A stretch of 64,000 nucleotides of DNA from Caulobacter sp. CCH9-E1. Its GTDB lineage: Bacteria > Pseudomonadota > Alphaproteobacteria > Caulobacterales > Caulobacteraceae. The notes beneath the pieces are model-generated. The model made no database searches, was not told the DNA's origin, and was given only the letters and a program-made list of their open reading frames with translations. Within the stretch, counting starts at the first letter, position 1. Every line of letters begins with the position of its first letter. The stretch spans positions 15,878-79,877 of the forward strand of contig NZ_LSJA01000109.1 in assembly GCF_001556515.1 (NCBI RefSeq), read 5' to 3'. The translations under genes and the position numbers were made by a program. This document shows, piece after piece, positions 1 to 9,135 of this stretch.

Positions 1-1044
1 CACGCTGAGCGGGATGGTGCACAGGCAGTAGTCGGCCGTGACCTCGCCGGCCTTACCGTCCGCGCCCTTGAACGAGACGGTCACGCCGCTGGGCGACTGC
101 TTGATCTTTTCGACAACGGTCGAGTAGCGGATCATCGGCCCGACGTGCTTTTCGAAGCCCTTGGCGATCTGGTCCATGCCGCCGATCGGCTGCAGCATGG
201 TGCGCTGCTGCTCGTAGCCGGTGACCGAGCTCAGGACGCGCCAGGCGTTGCTGTCGAGCACGTCCTTGAAGGCGAACGGCGGCAGCTCCTTGCCAGGCCC
301 CGGGTCGACGCCGGCGCCCGGATGAACCGAGAAGCCGCGGCCTTCGGTGCCCTTGTAGGTCAGGTCCGTCTTGGACAGGCGACCTTCGTTGACCAGGTAG
401 GCGATGAACTTCTCGCGATCGAGGCCCGAGAGCGGGGCGTCGAGTTGGCCCTGGCTGGCGGCCTTGGCCACCACCTCGGCCGTATAGCCGCGGATGTCGG
501 CGGCGATCTCGCCCTTGCGCACCGGCTTGCCGGCCAGCGGGCCCGAGGCCTTCTCGAAATAGACGTAGGACGCGTCGTTGTCGTTGACGAAGCTTTCCAG
601 CGGCACGCCGAATTGCTTGGTGTAGTGCAGGGTCGAGCGGTGGTGGTACGGGATGCGCCACGGACCGTGGTTGATGTAGTGGCCCTCGTCGAACTCGCAG
701 GTCTGGGTGTTGCCGATCAGGTCGGTGTGCTTGAAGCCCTTGCGCGCGGTCTGGCAGCGGCCGCCGGCGAACGATCGGGCCTCCAGCACCTGCACCTGAT
801 AGCCGGCCTTGCTGAGCTCGTAGGCGGCGGTCATGCCCGCCAGGCCCGCGCCCAGGATCACGATCTTGGTGTTCTTGGCGCCGCCAGCCAGCGTGGGCGG
901 CAGCTCGGTGGCCGAGGCTTGGCTGAAGCCCAGGGCCTCCATGCCCGACAGCACCAGCGACATGCCGCCGACCGCGGCCAAGCTTTCGAAGAAACGCCGA
1001 CGCGTGAGAACGCCGCCCGCCGTCACAGAATCCAATCCACTCAT
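1..1044 (-). CDS. FAD-dependent amine oxidase, Tat-exported (3' end outside window)
   Basis: The reading frame is open from an ATG at 1044 to the window edge, giving the first 348 residues with no stop. The N-terminus carries a twin-arginine signal (TRRRFFESLAAVGGMSL, residues about 14-30), so export of a folded, cofactor-loaded protein is expected. Residues 61-88 form an FAD-binding Rossmann motif (GAGLAG at 65-70, then an acidic residue at the end of the second strand, LEA). The following GGRC segment is typical of flavin monoamine oxidases and L-amino-acid oxidases. Family knowledge: these enzymes oxidise primary amines or amino acids to imines, releasing hydrogen peroxide. The substrate cannot be read from the sequence. 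A GGGG stretch just upstream of the ATG is a modest ribosome site. Confidence 0.85.
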   Translation of the reverse strand, partial: MSGLDSVTAGGVLTRRRFFESLAAVGGMSLVLSGMEALGFSQASATELPPTLAGGAKNTKIVILGAGLAGMTAAYELSKAGYQVQVLEARSFAGGRCQTARKGFKHTDLIGNTQTCEFDEGHYINHGPWRIPYHHRSTLHYTKQFGVPLESFVNDNDASYVYFEKASGPLAGKPVRKGEIAADIRGYTAEVVAKAASQGQLDAPLSGLDREKFIAYLVNEGRLSKTDLTYKGTEGRGFSVHPGAGVDPGPGKELPPFAFKDVLDSNAWRVLSSVTGYEQQRTMLQPIGGMDQIAKGFEKHVGPMIRYSTVVEKIKQSPSGVTVSFKGADGKAGEVTADYCLCTIPLSV

Positions 1045-1309
1045 CAATCCCCGCCCTTGTCCTTGGCCGAACGGCGATCCAGCGTTCGGCGTCGCGCCGG
1101 CCGTACTGACCGGAACGGGGGGTATCTCGAAATCCAGGCCTGCGCGGCGCAATCCGTTTTCAGTCGAGACGTGGACTGACAGGTTGGACGCCTGACCATT
1201 GGGCGCCTGGAGCCGGTTTTGAGCGATCGGTGGGCGAGGCGGAAAGATCGTCGCGGACTCGCCGAATCCTTGTTTTTCTCACAACCCCGCGTCGTCCCAT
1301 GGGAGCGTC

Positions 1310-1855
1310 ATGACCTTTCCAGCCCGAGCTCTCCGCCTGCGCCTCGCCCGGCCCGAAGACATGCCGGTTCTGTCGGCTCTCATGGACCGCGCGATCGGCG
1401 AACTGCTGCCGGCCTTCCTTCCGCCCGAAGGCGTCAAGGCGTCCTATGAGGTGATGGGGCTGGACACTCAGCTGGTCGCCGACGGCACCTACTTCGTCGT
1501 CGAGGACGGAGACGCGATCGCCGGATGCGGTGGTTGGAGTCGCCGGGCCACCTTGTTCGGCGGCGACCATTCGGCGGGGCGCGATGCGGCCCTGCTGGAC
1601 CCGGCCAAGGACGCCGCGCGGGTGCGGGCGATGTACACTCACCCCGATCACGCAAGGAAGGGCGTCGGGCGGATGATCCTCGACGCCTGCGAGGACGCGG
1701 CGCGGCGCGAAGGCTTCACGCGCGCCGAGATGGCGGCGACCATGGGCGGCGTCCCGCTGTATCGCGCCTGCGGCTATCACGACATCGAGCCGTTCGAGGC
1801 TGAGACCTCGTCCGGCTACCGCGTGCCGCTGATCCGGATGGGCAAGGCGCTCTGA
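1310..1855 (+). CDS. GNAT family N-acetyltransferase
   Basis: This is a 181-residue single-domain protein of the GNAT fold. The acetyl-CoA pyrophosphate-binding motif is visible as HPDHARKGVGRMI (about residues 112-124), preceded by the beta-4 strand VRAMY and followed by the helix DACEDAARREG. The C-terminal LYRACGYHDIE segment is the usual GNAT motif B. Such enzymes transfer acetyl from acetyl-CoA to an amine; the substrate is unknown. The ATG is preceded by GGGAGCGTC. It stands alone, convergent with the TonB receptor across a strong hairpin. Confidence 0.85.
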   Translation: MTFPARALRLRLARPEDMPVLSALMDRAIGELLPAFLPPEGVKASYEVMGLDTQLVADGTYFVVEDGDAIAGCGGWSRRATLFGGDHSAGRDAALLDPAKDAARVRAMYTHPDHARKGVGRMILDACEDAARREGFTRAEMAATMGGVPLYRACGYHDIEPFEAETSSGYRVPLIRMGKAL

Positions 1856-1867
1856 CCCCCCAAGCAA

Positions 1868-1895
1868 AAGGGGCGGACCTTTCGATCCGCCCCTT
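1868..1895. terminator. bidirectional hairpin terminator
   Basis: AAGGGGCGGA (1868-1877) pairs perfectly with TCCGCCCCTT (1886-1895) around an 8-nt loop. It lies between the converging acetyltransferase and TonB-receptor genes and would give A/T-flanked hairpins on both strands. Confidence 0.75.
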
Positions 1896-1920
1896 CGCGT
1901 TGTGGCGCTGAACCCTCGTC

Positions 1921-4446
1921 CTAGAACGAGAAGGTCAGGCGACCATAGTAGTAGCCGCCGTTGATGCCGTAGGGCGAGAACGACGGATATTGGGTGACGC
2001 AGCCGCCGCCGGAGGCGACGCAGGCGGCCTGATAGGCGGCCGTGAACTTGTCCGGATACTTGTTGAACAGGTTGTTGGCCCCGATCGCGGCGACGACGCC
2101 CTTCGGGAACTTGTAGGAGAGCTCGGCGTCGGTGATCGCCGTGGCGCTGGCCACGGTGTTCAGCAGCGGACCGGTGCCCGGATCGGAGAGCGCCTCGGCC
2201 TTGCCGTAGAAGGTCTCGGTCACGTTCAGCGACAGCTTGCCGAACGTGTAGAGACCGTTCAGGCCGACCTTGTACTTCGGAGCGGCCTTCTCGAGCAGCG
2301 AGGCGGCGTTGCCGGCGAACAGGACCTGGCCGGTCGGGAAGGCGGTGCTGGTGACGCCCAGGGCGGCCGGCGCCGACTTGACCTTGGTGATCTTGGTCTT
2401 GTTGACGTTGCCGCTCAGCGTCCAGTCGATCCGGCCGTAGGCGCCCAGGTCGGTGGGGTAGGAGATCACCACGTCGATACCCTGGGTGCGGGTGTCGAGG
2501 CCGTTGGAGAAGATATTGATGCCGGTGCTGGTCACGGTGCTGTCCAGCACGTTGCCGTTGGCGGCGATCGCGGCGTTGACGTTCGGGTTGACGATCACGC
2601 CGTTGCGCATGCCGTAGACCGAGCTGGAGCCGAAGATCCGGTCCCTGAGCTTGATCTGGTAGGCGTCGATCGTGGCCGTCAGCTTATCGAACGGGTGGGC
2701 CACGACGCCGAGGCTGAAGTTCGTCGACTTCTCCGGCTTCAGCTTGTCGATGCCCAGGAGGCGCGCGGCGCTGGAGTTCGGGGCCAACTGCACGAAGGCG
2801 CTGGTCGGCGAGACGTTGGTGGCCGAGTAGAAGGATTCCGCCAGGGTCGGGGCGCGGAAGCCGGTCGACACCGTGCCGCGCAGGGCGAACTTCTCATTGA
2901 AGTCGTAGCGGCTGGTCAGCTTGGCGACGGTGGTGTCGCCAAAGTCGCTGAACTTCTCGTAGCGGAGCGCGGCGTCGACCTTCCAGGCCTCGACCGGCGT
3001 GGCGGCGATGTCGGTATAGACCGCCCAGCTGGTGCGGGCGTGGCCGCCGGCGTCGGTTTTCGAGAAGCCCGGATACGACTGCGAGCCTTCCTTGTAGGTC
3101 GAGGCCGCGTCGCCCGCGCCGATCCGGTAGGTGTCGCGGCGTTGTTCGTAGCCGAAGGCGACATCCAGCGGAGCCGAGAGCCCCACGTCGAACCCGCGGC
3201 GGACATCCAGGTTGTTCGTCCACTGGGTCGTGCCCCAGCTGCCGGCGTGGAACGAGGTCGGGGTGAAGCCCTTGGTCGTCAGGGTCGAGGTGTCCGCGTA
3301 GAGGCTGGCGTTGGCCGAGTCTTCGACGCGGACCTCGATGGCGTCCTTGCCGTAGGTCGACGACAGGTCGACGTCCCAGCCGACGACCTTGCCCGAGAGG
3401 CCGAAGGTCAGGGCGTAGTCGTCCTCAATGATGCGCTCGCGGGGGCTGAAGCCCAGCGGGAAGGGCCGGTCGGCGGCGCCTTGCTTGCCCTGGATGCGGT
3501 TGTAGCGGCGGTAGTTCTCGTAGGCCGAGGCGTCCTTGTGGCCGTAGGTGCCGAACGAATAGAGCTCGAAGTCGGCGGGCAGTTCCACGCCGGCGTTGAA
3601 GGCCACGTTCTGCATCCGATACTCGGCGTCGCCGGAGATCAGGTTCAGGTTGGGATAGCCTGGGATCTTGCTTTCGATCGCGTTGTGGGCGGCCGAATAG
3701 CTGGGGCTGGCGGGGTTGAACACCCGCTGGTCGGGCAGGCCGCGGTTCGAGAAGCCGTGGTACTTGGCCTCGACGGTCAGGTTCAGGTAGCTGGTCTCGG
3801 TCGGCGCCATGCCGATGTTGACCGATCCGCCGGCCGTCTTGCCGCCGCCGTCGAAGTATTCGCCGCCGGTAGCCGAGATCGAGCCGCCCGAGGCGTTCTT
3901 CTTCAGGATGATGTTGACGACGCCGGCGATGGCGTCGGTGCCGTACTGGGCGGCGGCGCCGTCGGTCAGCACTTCGATGCGGCCGATGCCGGCCATCGGG
4001 ATGAAGCCGAGGTCAGCGGCCGCGGCGCCTTGATAGACGCCCGACAGGACCGCGAGGTTGCCGGTGGTGTGACGGCGCTTGCCGTTGACCAGCACCAGGG
4101 CCTGGTTGGGCGAGAGGCCGCGCAGGCGGGCCGAAAGGGTCAGGTTGGCGGTGTCGCCGCCGAAGGCCTGGGCGTTGAACGACGGCACCAGATTGGCGAG
4201 GCCGAGGCGCAGGTCCACCTGGCCGGTGCGCTCGAGCGTGCTGGTGTCGACGACCTGGACGGGGGCGGGGCTGTCGATGACGCGCAGGCCTGTCTGACGC
4301 GTGCCCGTGACGATGATGGTGTCGACCTCGGTCTGGTCGGGCGGCGTGGCGGCCGCATCGGCGGCGAAAGCGCTGACAGAGTATCCGATAGTAACAGACA
4401 AGACGGAAATACCCGCCAACAGTGCGGGTTTAAAACGCCGATTCAT
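1921..4446 (-). CDS. TonB-dependent receptor
   Basis: This 841-residue outer-membrane receptor has a signal peptide (residues 1-28, ending SAFA). A plug domain follows (about 45-180), starting at the VDTIIVTGTRQTG segment that is typical just after a TonB box. The rest is a 22-strand beta-barrel ending in the classical terminal phenylalanine (GRLTFSF). Family knowledge: these receptors import siderophores, B12, carbohydrates or other scarce ligands using TonB energy, and Caulobacter encodes dozens. No carboxypeptidase-like or FecR-signalling extension is seen. No TonB/ExbBD, regulator or degradation gene is next to it, so the ligand is unassigned. The start has a GAGGGGGT ribosome site. A TATAAT-like box lies about 70 bases upstream on the same strand, in an AT-rich 294-base gap. 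Confidence 0.92.
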   Translation of the reverse strand: MNRRFKPALLAGISVLSVTIGYSVSAFAADAAATPPDQTEVDTIIVTGTRQTGLRVIDSPAPVQVVDTSTLERTGQVDLRLGLANLVPSFNAQAFGGDTANLTLSARLRGLSPNQALVLVNGKRRHTTGNLAVLSGVYQGAAAADLGFIPMAGIGRIEVLTDGAAAQYGTDAIAGVVNIILKKNASGGSISATGGEYFDGGGKTAGGSVNIGMAPTETSYLNLTVEAKYHGFSNRGLPDQRVFNPASPSYSAAHNAIESKIPGYPNLNLISGDAEYRMQNVAFNAGVELPADFELYSFGTYGHKDASAYENYRRYNRIQGKQGAADRPFPLGFSPRERIIEDDYALTFGLSGKVVGWDVDLSSTYGKDAIEVRVEDSANASLYADTSTLTTKGFTPTSFHAGSWGTTQWTNNLDVRRGFDVGLSAPLDVAFGYEQRRDTYRIGAGDAASTYKEGSQSYPGFSKTDAGGHARTSWAVYTDIAATPVEAWKVDAALRYEKFSDFGDTTVAKLTSRYDFNEKFALRGTVSTGFRAPTLAESFYSATNVSPTSAFVQLAPNSSAARLLGIDKLKPEKSTNFSLGVVAHPFDKLTATIDAYQIKLRDRIFGSSSVYGMRNGVIVNPNVNAAIAANGNVLDSTVTSTGINIFSNGLDTRTQGIDVVISYPTDLGAYGRIDWTLSGNVNKTKITKVKSAPAALGVTSTAFPTGQVLFAGNAASLLEKAAPKYKVGLNGLYTFGKLSLNVTETFYGKAEALSDPGTGPLLNTVASATAITDAELSYKFPKGVVAAIGANNLFNKYPDKFTAAYQAACVASGGGCVTQYPSFSPYGINGGYYYGRLTFSF

Positions 4447-4740
4447 AAACTACCCCCTCATTCTGTTTATTAAAGCGATTAGATTCCCCTGTCCGTGACG
4501 TTTTTCTCCCTACGATTATATTTTTTGACGCGGGCACTCAAAAACATCGGCAACTAGCCGATCTATTCATTGGGGGTGGAAGTTTCGGCGTTCGGCAATG
4601 AGCGCGCGGCCGGAAAGCGCCATAACCGCGCCGACGCCCGATGGGCGCCGTTTTGCGCGGCGGTCGATCTCGGATTTTAGGCAGAACGACGTTTTTATTC
4701 GTGGTCGGAAGTCACGCGGAGCGTGTCCGGGCCAATCTGC

Positions 4741-5091
4741 TCACGCGCAAAGGCGCATCGGTTCGGCCATTTCGTCGGTCTCTTCGGTCTCGAACAGATC
4801 GAAGGCTTCCTCCCACGCCGTCAGGCGGGAATCGCGGAGTTCGGCGTCATCCGTGATCCGCACGATCTGGTCCTCGCGGTCATTCCAGACGAGGCCGATA
4901 TCGGTGACCCGCTCGGCGTCGCGGCCCAGCAGCAGGAAGATGTCGGCCTTGGCGGCGCGCTCGTGGCTGATCCGGCGCAGGGTGCGGCCGCCGCCGAGGT
5001 CGCGATGGATGTCGGCATAGTCGAGCACGGCCGAGATCATGGCGGCGTTGACGGGGGCGACGGCCCAGGGGGAACAGGCGAAGCGCGACAT
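4741..5091 (-). CDS. hypothetical protein, 116 aa
   Basis: I do not recognise this family. The ATG at 5091 is preferred over the TTG one codon earlier because GGAG sits 6 bases upstream of the ATG. The protein is soluble and mixed-charge, with an acidic C-terminal third (AFDLFETEETDEMAEP). There is no signal peptide or membrane segment. The gene is divergent from the WYL regulator at 5169 with a 77-base shared promoter region, so that regulator may control it. Confidence 0.6.
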   Translation of the reverse strand: MSRFACSPWAVAPVNAAMISAVLDYADIHRDLGGGRTLRRISHERAAKADIFLLLGRDAERVTDIGLVWNDREDQIVRITDDAELRDSRLTAWEEAFDLFETEETDEMAEPMRLCA

Positions 5092-5168
5092 CAAGGGCTC
5101 CTCTCCAATCTCGACGTCTTGAAGATTGTCCGCGCGCTGCGACAGAAACGGTCGTATAAGCTGGCGCC

Positions 5169-6152
5169 ATGCGACACGAGAAAGCCACCCGCCTTCTGGA
5201 CCTAGCCCGGATGCTGGCCGGATCCGCCGAGGGCCTCACCCTGGACGAGATGGCCCAGGCCTTGGGCGTCGGCCGTCGCACCGCCGAGCGGATGCGCGAC
5301 GCGGTCTGGACAGCCTTCCCGCAGATGGAGGCGATCGACGATCCGCCCACCAAGCGGTTTCGCATCCCGTCGGGCCTGGACGGCGTGTTTCAGACCCCCA
5401 CCGCCGAGGAACTGGCGGCCCTGCGCACGGCGGCCGACAACTACAAGGCGTCCGGCGCGGACGCGCGCGCGGCTTCTCTCTATGCGCTTGAGGCCAAGCT
5501 GCTGGCCGCCCTGCGCGGCTCGGCTCGGCGACGCGTCGCGCCCGACGTCGAGGCCCTGGTCCAGGCCGAGACCATCGCCATCCACGCCGGCCCGCGCCCT
5601 TTCGAAGACGAGGCCGTGCTGGCCGCGATCCGCGCCGCCATCAAGGGCCTTCAGGCGCTGTCGTTCCGCTATGAAGGCGGCAGCACGCCGGGGCGCACCC
5701 GGGAGGTGACGCCGCTGGGCGTCCTGTTCGGCCGCAGCAACTATCTGGTGGCGATGGAGGGCAAGGGCGGCAAGCCGCGCTCGTGGCGCTTGGACCGGAT
5801 GAGCGACCTTAAGGTGCTCGACAAGCCCGCGTCGCCGCCCGAGGACTTCTCGCTGCAGGCCTTCGCCGACGAGAGCTTCGGCATCTATCACGACGAGATC
5901 CAGGACGTGGTCCTTCGGATCAAGCCGGAGGGGGCGGAGGACGCGCTGCGCTGGCGCTTCCACGCGACGCAGCAAGTCAGCCAGGAAGCCGACGGCTCGG
6001 TGCGGGTCACCTTTCGCGCCGGGGGCATGCGCGAATTGGCGTGGCACCTCTTCACCTGGGGCGACAAGATCGAAATCGTCGGCCCCAAGGCCCTGAAGGA
6101 CAAGATGATCGAGGAGCTTCAGGAAGCTGGTCGCGCGCACGGGGCGTGGTAG
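5169..6152 (+). CDS. WYL-domain transcriptional regulator (YafY-like)
   Basis: The protein has 327 residues. An N-terminal winged helix-turn-helix (residues 1-60; TLDEMAQALGVGRRTAERMRD is the recognition region) precedes a WYL domain (about 140-225) containing the GRSNYLVAM and RSWRLDRM motifs. A WCX-type C-terminal domain follows. Family knowledge: WYL proteins are ligand-responsive regulators, some sensing nucleic-acid ligands and DNA damage, others acting in defence or metabolism. It is the first gene of a tight run (8 bases to rlmJ, then 1 base to the chrA-like gene), so it may autoregulate that run and the divergent 116-aa gene. Confidence 0.85.
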   Translation: MRHEKATRLLDLARMLAGSAEGLTLDEMAQALGVGRRTAERMRDAVWTAFPQMEAIDDPPTKRFRIPSGLDGVFQTPTAEELAALRTAADNYKASGADARAASLYALEAKLLAALRGSARRRVAPDVEALVQAETIAIHAGPRPFEDEAVLAAIRAAIKGLQALSFRYEGGSTPGRTREVTPLGVLFGRSNYLVAMEGKGGKPRSWRLDRMSDLKVLDKPASPPEDFSLQAFADESFGIYHDEIQDVVLRIKPEGAEDALRWRFHATQQVSQEADGSVRVTFRAGGMRELAWHLFTWGDKIEIVGPKALKDKMIEELQEAGRAHGAW

Positions 6153-6160
6153 GGACGGGG

Positions 6161-6997
6161 ATGAACTACCGCCACGCCTTCCACGCCGGCAACTTCGCCG
6201 ACCTGCACAAGCACACGATCCTGCTGGCCATGCTGTCGGCCTTGCAGGGGCGAAGCGAGGCGCTGGCGGTCATCGACACCCATGCCGGCGCGGGCGCCTA
6301 TGACCTGGCCGGCGAGATGGCGCGGCGCTCGGGCGAGGCGCAGGCGGGGATCTTCCGATTGAAGGCGGCCAGCGACGCGCCGGCGGTGTTCGGGCCGCTG
6401 CTGGCGGCGGTGCTCAAGATCAACAGCGGCCAGGCGGGCGATCTCTATCCGGGCTCGCCGCTGCTGATCGCGCGCGCGCTTCGCAAGGCCGACCGCTATG
6501 CGGGCTGCGAACTGCGCCTCGACGACATGACCCTGCTCAGCAAGACGCTGGCGCCCTACGCCAACGCCCAGGCCCTGCAAGCCGACGGCTTCGCCACCGC
6601 CGTAGCCCAGGCGGGCCGGGGCGGGCGGGCTTTCGTGGTCATCGATCCGCCGTTCGAGCGGCCGGACGACTACGCCCGCATCGCCGAGACCACGCGCGCG
6701 GTGCTCAAGCGCGCGCCCGACGCGGCCTTGGCGATCTGGCTGCCGCTTAAGGACCTCGAGACGTTCGACGCCTTTCTGCGCGCGATGGAAACCGTCATCC
6801 CAAAAAGTGTAGGGGGGGACCTGCTAGTCGCCGAACTCCGTCTGAGGCCTCTGATCGATCCCATGAAGATGAACGGCAGCGCGATGGTGATGGTCGGCGC
6901 GCCGGCCAGCGTCGAGGCGGCGGCCGTCGAAGCCGGCGACTGGATCGCCGCGCGCCTCGGCGAGGCCGGCGGCCGCTCGCGCGTCTGGCGGATCTGA
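6161..6997 (+). CDS. rlmJ: 23S rRNA (adenine2030-N6)-methyltransferase RlmJ
   Basis: The protein has 278 residues. The start is the ATG of MNYRHAFHAGNFADLHKH, which matches the very conserved RlmJ N-terminus; upstream in-frame sequence belongs to the preceding gene's region. The SAM-binding loop DTHAGAGAYDL (around residue 40) and the catalytic N6-adenine motif DPPFE are present. Family knowledge: RlmJ methylates A2030 of 23S rRNA in helix 72 before ribosome assembly. It starts 8 bases after the WYL gene, with GGGACGGGG just upstream, and is probably cotranscribed with it. Confidence 0.9.
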   Translation: MNYRHAFHAGNFADLHKHTILLAMLSALQGRSEALAVIDTHAGAGAYDLAGEMARRSGEAQAGIFRLKAASDAPAVFGPLLAAVLKINSGQAGDLYPGSPLLIARALRKADRYAGCELRLDDMTLLSKTLAPYANAQALQADGFATAVAQAGRGGRAFVVIDPPFERPDDYARIAETTRAVLKRAPDAALAIWLPLKDLETFDAFLRAMETVIPKSVGGDLLVAELRLRPLIDPMKMNGSAMVMVGAPASVEAAAVEAGDWIAARLGEAGGRSRVWRI

Positions 6998-6998
6998 C

Positions 6999-8276
6999 TT
7001 GAAGCCCAAGGCCGCGCCTAGCTTCGCCGAAGCCCTGCCGGTCTGGCTGAAGATTGGCGTGCTGGGCTTTGGCGGCCCCGCCGGCCAGATCGCCCTGCTC
7101 CATAAGGAAGTGGTCGAGTCCCGCGACTGGGTCGACGAGGACGAGTTCGCGCGGGCCCTGAGTTTCTGCATGCTCTTGCCCGGACCCGAGGCGCAGCAAC
7201 TGGCGACCTGGCTGGGCTGGCGTCTGCACGGCATTCGAGGCGGCGTGGCGGCGGGGCTATTGTTCGTCCTGCCGGGCCTGCTGGTGATGCTGGGGCTGTC
7301 GGCGCTCTATATCGTCTACGGCCGTTCCGACTGGGCCGCGCCGGTGCTGCTGGGGCTGAAGGCGGCGGTGGTGGCGCTGGTGCTGCAGGCGCTGCTGAAG
7401 ATCGGCAAGAGGGCGGTGAAGGATCGACTGACCGCCTTCGTCTGCGGCGCGGCCTTCGCGCTGCTGGCCTTCACGGCCGTGCCGTTTCCGCTGGTGGTGC
7501 TGGGCGCGGGCGTGCTGGGCTGGCTGGCGGCCAAGGACACCGCCGAGCCCGTCGCCCAATCCGCGACGCCCGCGAAGGGGCGGGGGCTCACGGCGCTGGT
7601 CTGCCTTGGCCTGTGGCTGGCGCCGATCGGCTTGGCGTGGCTGCTGGCGCCGGCCTCGACCCTGGCCTGGATGGGCCTGGCTTTCGGCGGCCTGGCCGCG
7701 ATCAGCTTCGGCGGGGCCTATGCGGCCCTGGCCTATCTGGGACAGGCGGCGTCGGCGTTCGGCTGGCTGACGGCGACCCAGATGCTCGACGGCCTGGGTC
7801 TGGCCGAGACCACGCCGGGACCGCTGATCCTGGTCTTCGTCTTCGTCGGCTTCGTCGGCGCCTTCCAGACCGCGCCGCCGGAGTGGGCGTGGGTCCTCGC
7901 GGTGCTGGGCGGACTGATGGCGGCCTGGACCACCTTCGCGCCGTCGTTCCTCTGGATCTTCGCGGGCGGGCCGCTGTTCGAGCGCTGGGGCCGTCGCCCG
8001 CGTCCCGCGCGCGCCCTGGCGCTGATCTCGGCCGCCGCCGTCGGGGTCATCGGCCAGCTAGCCCTGTGGTTCGCCATTCACCTGCTGTTCCGCTCTGGTC
8101 ACACGCTGGAGGCGGGGCCCCTGCGGATTCTGCTGCCCGATCTCGCGAGCCTGGACTATGCGGCGCTGGGCCTCGTGGCCCTGGCGCTAGCCTTGGCGAG
8201 CCGCGTGCCGATGCTGGTCATGATCGCCGTGCTGGCGGTCGCCGGCGTGCTCCTGAAAGCGGCGGGCCTGAGTTAA
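6999..8276 (+). CDS. chrA: ChrA-type chromate ion transporter
   Basis: The 425-residue polytopic protein has two homologous CHR halves: FGGPAGQIALLHKE with MLLPGPEAQQLATW in the first, and LGLAETTPGPLILVFVFVG in the second. This two-domain layout is the long-chain CHR type. About 10 to 12 membrane segments are predicted by eye. Family knowledge: characterised members export chromate by proton antiport. Many homologues are untested, and no chrB or other chromate gene is nearby, so the substrate is inferred from family. The start is a TTG one base after the rlmJ stop; no later in-frame start would keep the first CHR motif. Confidence 0.85.
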   Translation: MKPKAAPSFAEALPVWLKIGVLGFGGPAGQIALLHKEVVESRDWVDEDEFARALSFCMLLPGPEAQQLATWLGWRLHGIRGGVAAGLLFVLPGLLVMLGLSALYIVYGRSDWAAPVLLGLKAAVVALVLQALLKIGKRAVKDRLTAFVCGAAFALLAFTAVPFPLVVLGAGVLGWLAAKDTAEPVAQSATPAKGRGLTALVCLGLWLAPIGLAWLLAPASTLAWMGLAFGGLAAISFGGAYAALAYLGQAASAFGWLTATQMLDGLGLAETTPGPLILVFVFVGFVGAFQTAPPEWAWVLAVLGGLMAAWTTFAPSFLWIFAGGPLFERWGRRPRPARALALISAAAVGVIGQLALWFAIHLLFRSGHTLEAGPLRILLPDLASLDYAALGLVALALALASRVPMLVMIAVLAVAGVLLKAAGLS

Positions 8277-8361
8277 TATAACATTATTATTTTCGCGCTT
8301 GCGAACGGGAATTCCGTGTTATGCTGCGACGCACAAAATCGCGGCAGCCGGGAGCGCCCCC

Positions 8362-9135
8362 ATGGTTTCCTCGTCCTTCTTCCCTGAGTTCCAAGCCGAC
8401 AAGATCGAGCCCGAACTGGCCCCCCGTCTGGCGGTCGGCGCGGCGTCGCCGTTGTGGCTGATGTTCGGCGGCGCGGCCGCCGCCGGCGCGGCCTATTGGT
8501 GGTGGGCCTCGCGCTGGCGCGAGGCGGTTAACCTCGAGGCGGTGCTGGCCTTGGCCCCCGAACCCGTCGCGCCCGCCGTCGAAGCCGAAGCGGTTCTGGC
8601 CTCCACCCCCGAGCCGATCGCAGAAGCCATGGCCGAGGCGGTCGAGGCCGTCGAGGTCGTGATGGACGCGGCCGAGGAGGCGGTGGAGACCTTCGCGGAG
8701 GCTACGCTGACCGCGGCCGAACCGGCGAACGACGCGGCGCTTGAGGCGGTCGAGGAAGTGGTCGACGTCGTCGAACTTGGGCCTGATCCCGAGGATGATG
8801 AAGACGACGAAGAAGAGGACGATGAGGCATACTACGAGGACGCGCTTATGGTCGCGAAGCCGCTGACCGAGGAGGTCCCCGCCGAGCTCGACGCGGTCGC
8901 GGAGACGGTGGTCGCCGCCGGCGATGACCTGACGCGTCTGGTAGGCGTCGGGCCGAAGCTGGCCGCCTCGCTGGCCGAGCTGGGCGTCACCACCTTCAGC
9001 CAGATCGCCGCCTGGACGCCCGAGGAACTGGCCGATATCGACCTGAAGCTGGGCCTGAAGGGCCGCGCCGAACGCGACGCCTGGATCGCCCAGGCCAAGC
9101 GCTTCGCCGCCGGGGTCGAGACGGCGACGGCCTAA
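8362..9135 (+). CDS. membrane-anchored acidic protein with C-terminal helix-hairpin-helix domain
   Basis: The protein has 257 residues from the ATG with GGGAG upstream. Domains in order: a short N-terminus; one hydrophobic, Trp-rich helix (residues about 33-52; PLWLMFGGAAAAGAAYWWWA); a long Ala/Glu/Val-rich segment ending in a run of acidic residues; and a C-terminal helix-hairpin-helix of the 'predicted 5' DNA nuclease / helix-3-turn-helix' type (LTRLVGVGPKLAASLAELG and the WTPEELADID repeat). The same C-terminal fold occurs attached to NADH dehydrogenase subunit E in alphaproteobacteria and on ribosomal protein fusions. The function is unknown. The linker would tether a possible nucleic-acid-binding knob to the membrane. 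Confidence 0.7.
   Translation: MVSSSFFPEFQADKIEPELAPRLAVGAASPLWLMFGGAAAAGAAYWWWASRWREAVNLEAVLALAPEPVAPAVEAEAVLASTPEPIAEAMAEAVEAVEVVMDAAEEAVETFAEATLTAAEPANDAALEAVEEVVDVVELGPDPEDDEDDEEEDDEAYYEDALMVAKPLTEEVPAELDAVAETVVAAGDDLTRLVGVGPKLAASLAELGVTTFSQIAAWTPEELADIDLKLGLKGRAERDAWIAQAKRFAAGVETATA

Noticed and set aside
53..1179. Open frames on both strands within the first kilobase
   Set aside because: They are alternate frames of the truncated amine oxidase, which runs off the window edge on the minus strand and shows Tat and FAD motifs.
1990..4473. An 827-codon open frame on the plus strand opposite the TonB receptor
   Set aside because: Translation is Gly/Arg/Val/Asp-rich with no domain. It is the antisense shadow expected in high-GC DNA, while the minus-strand frame gives a complete TonB receptor.
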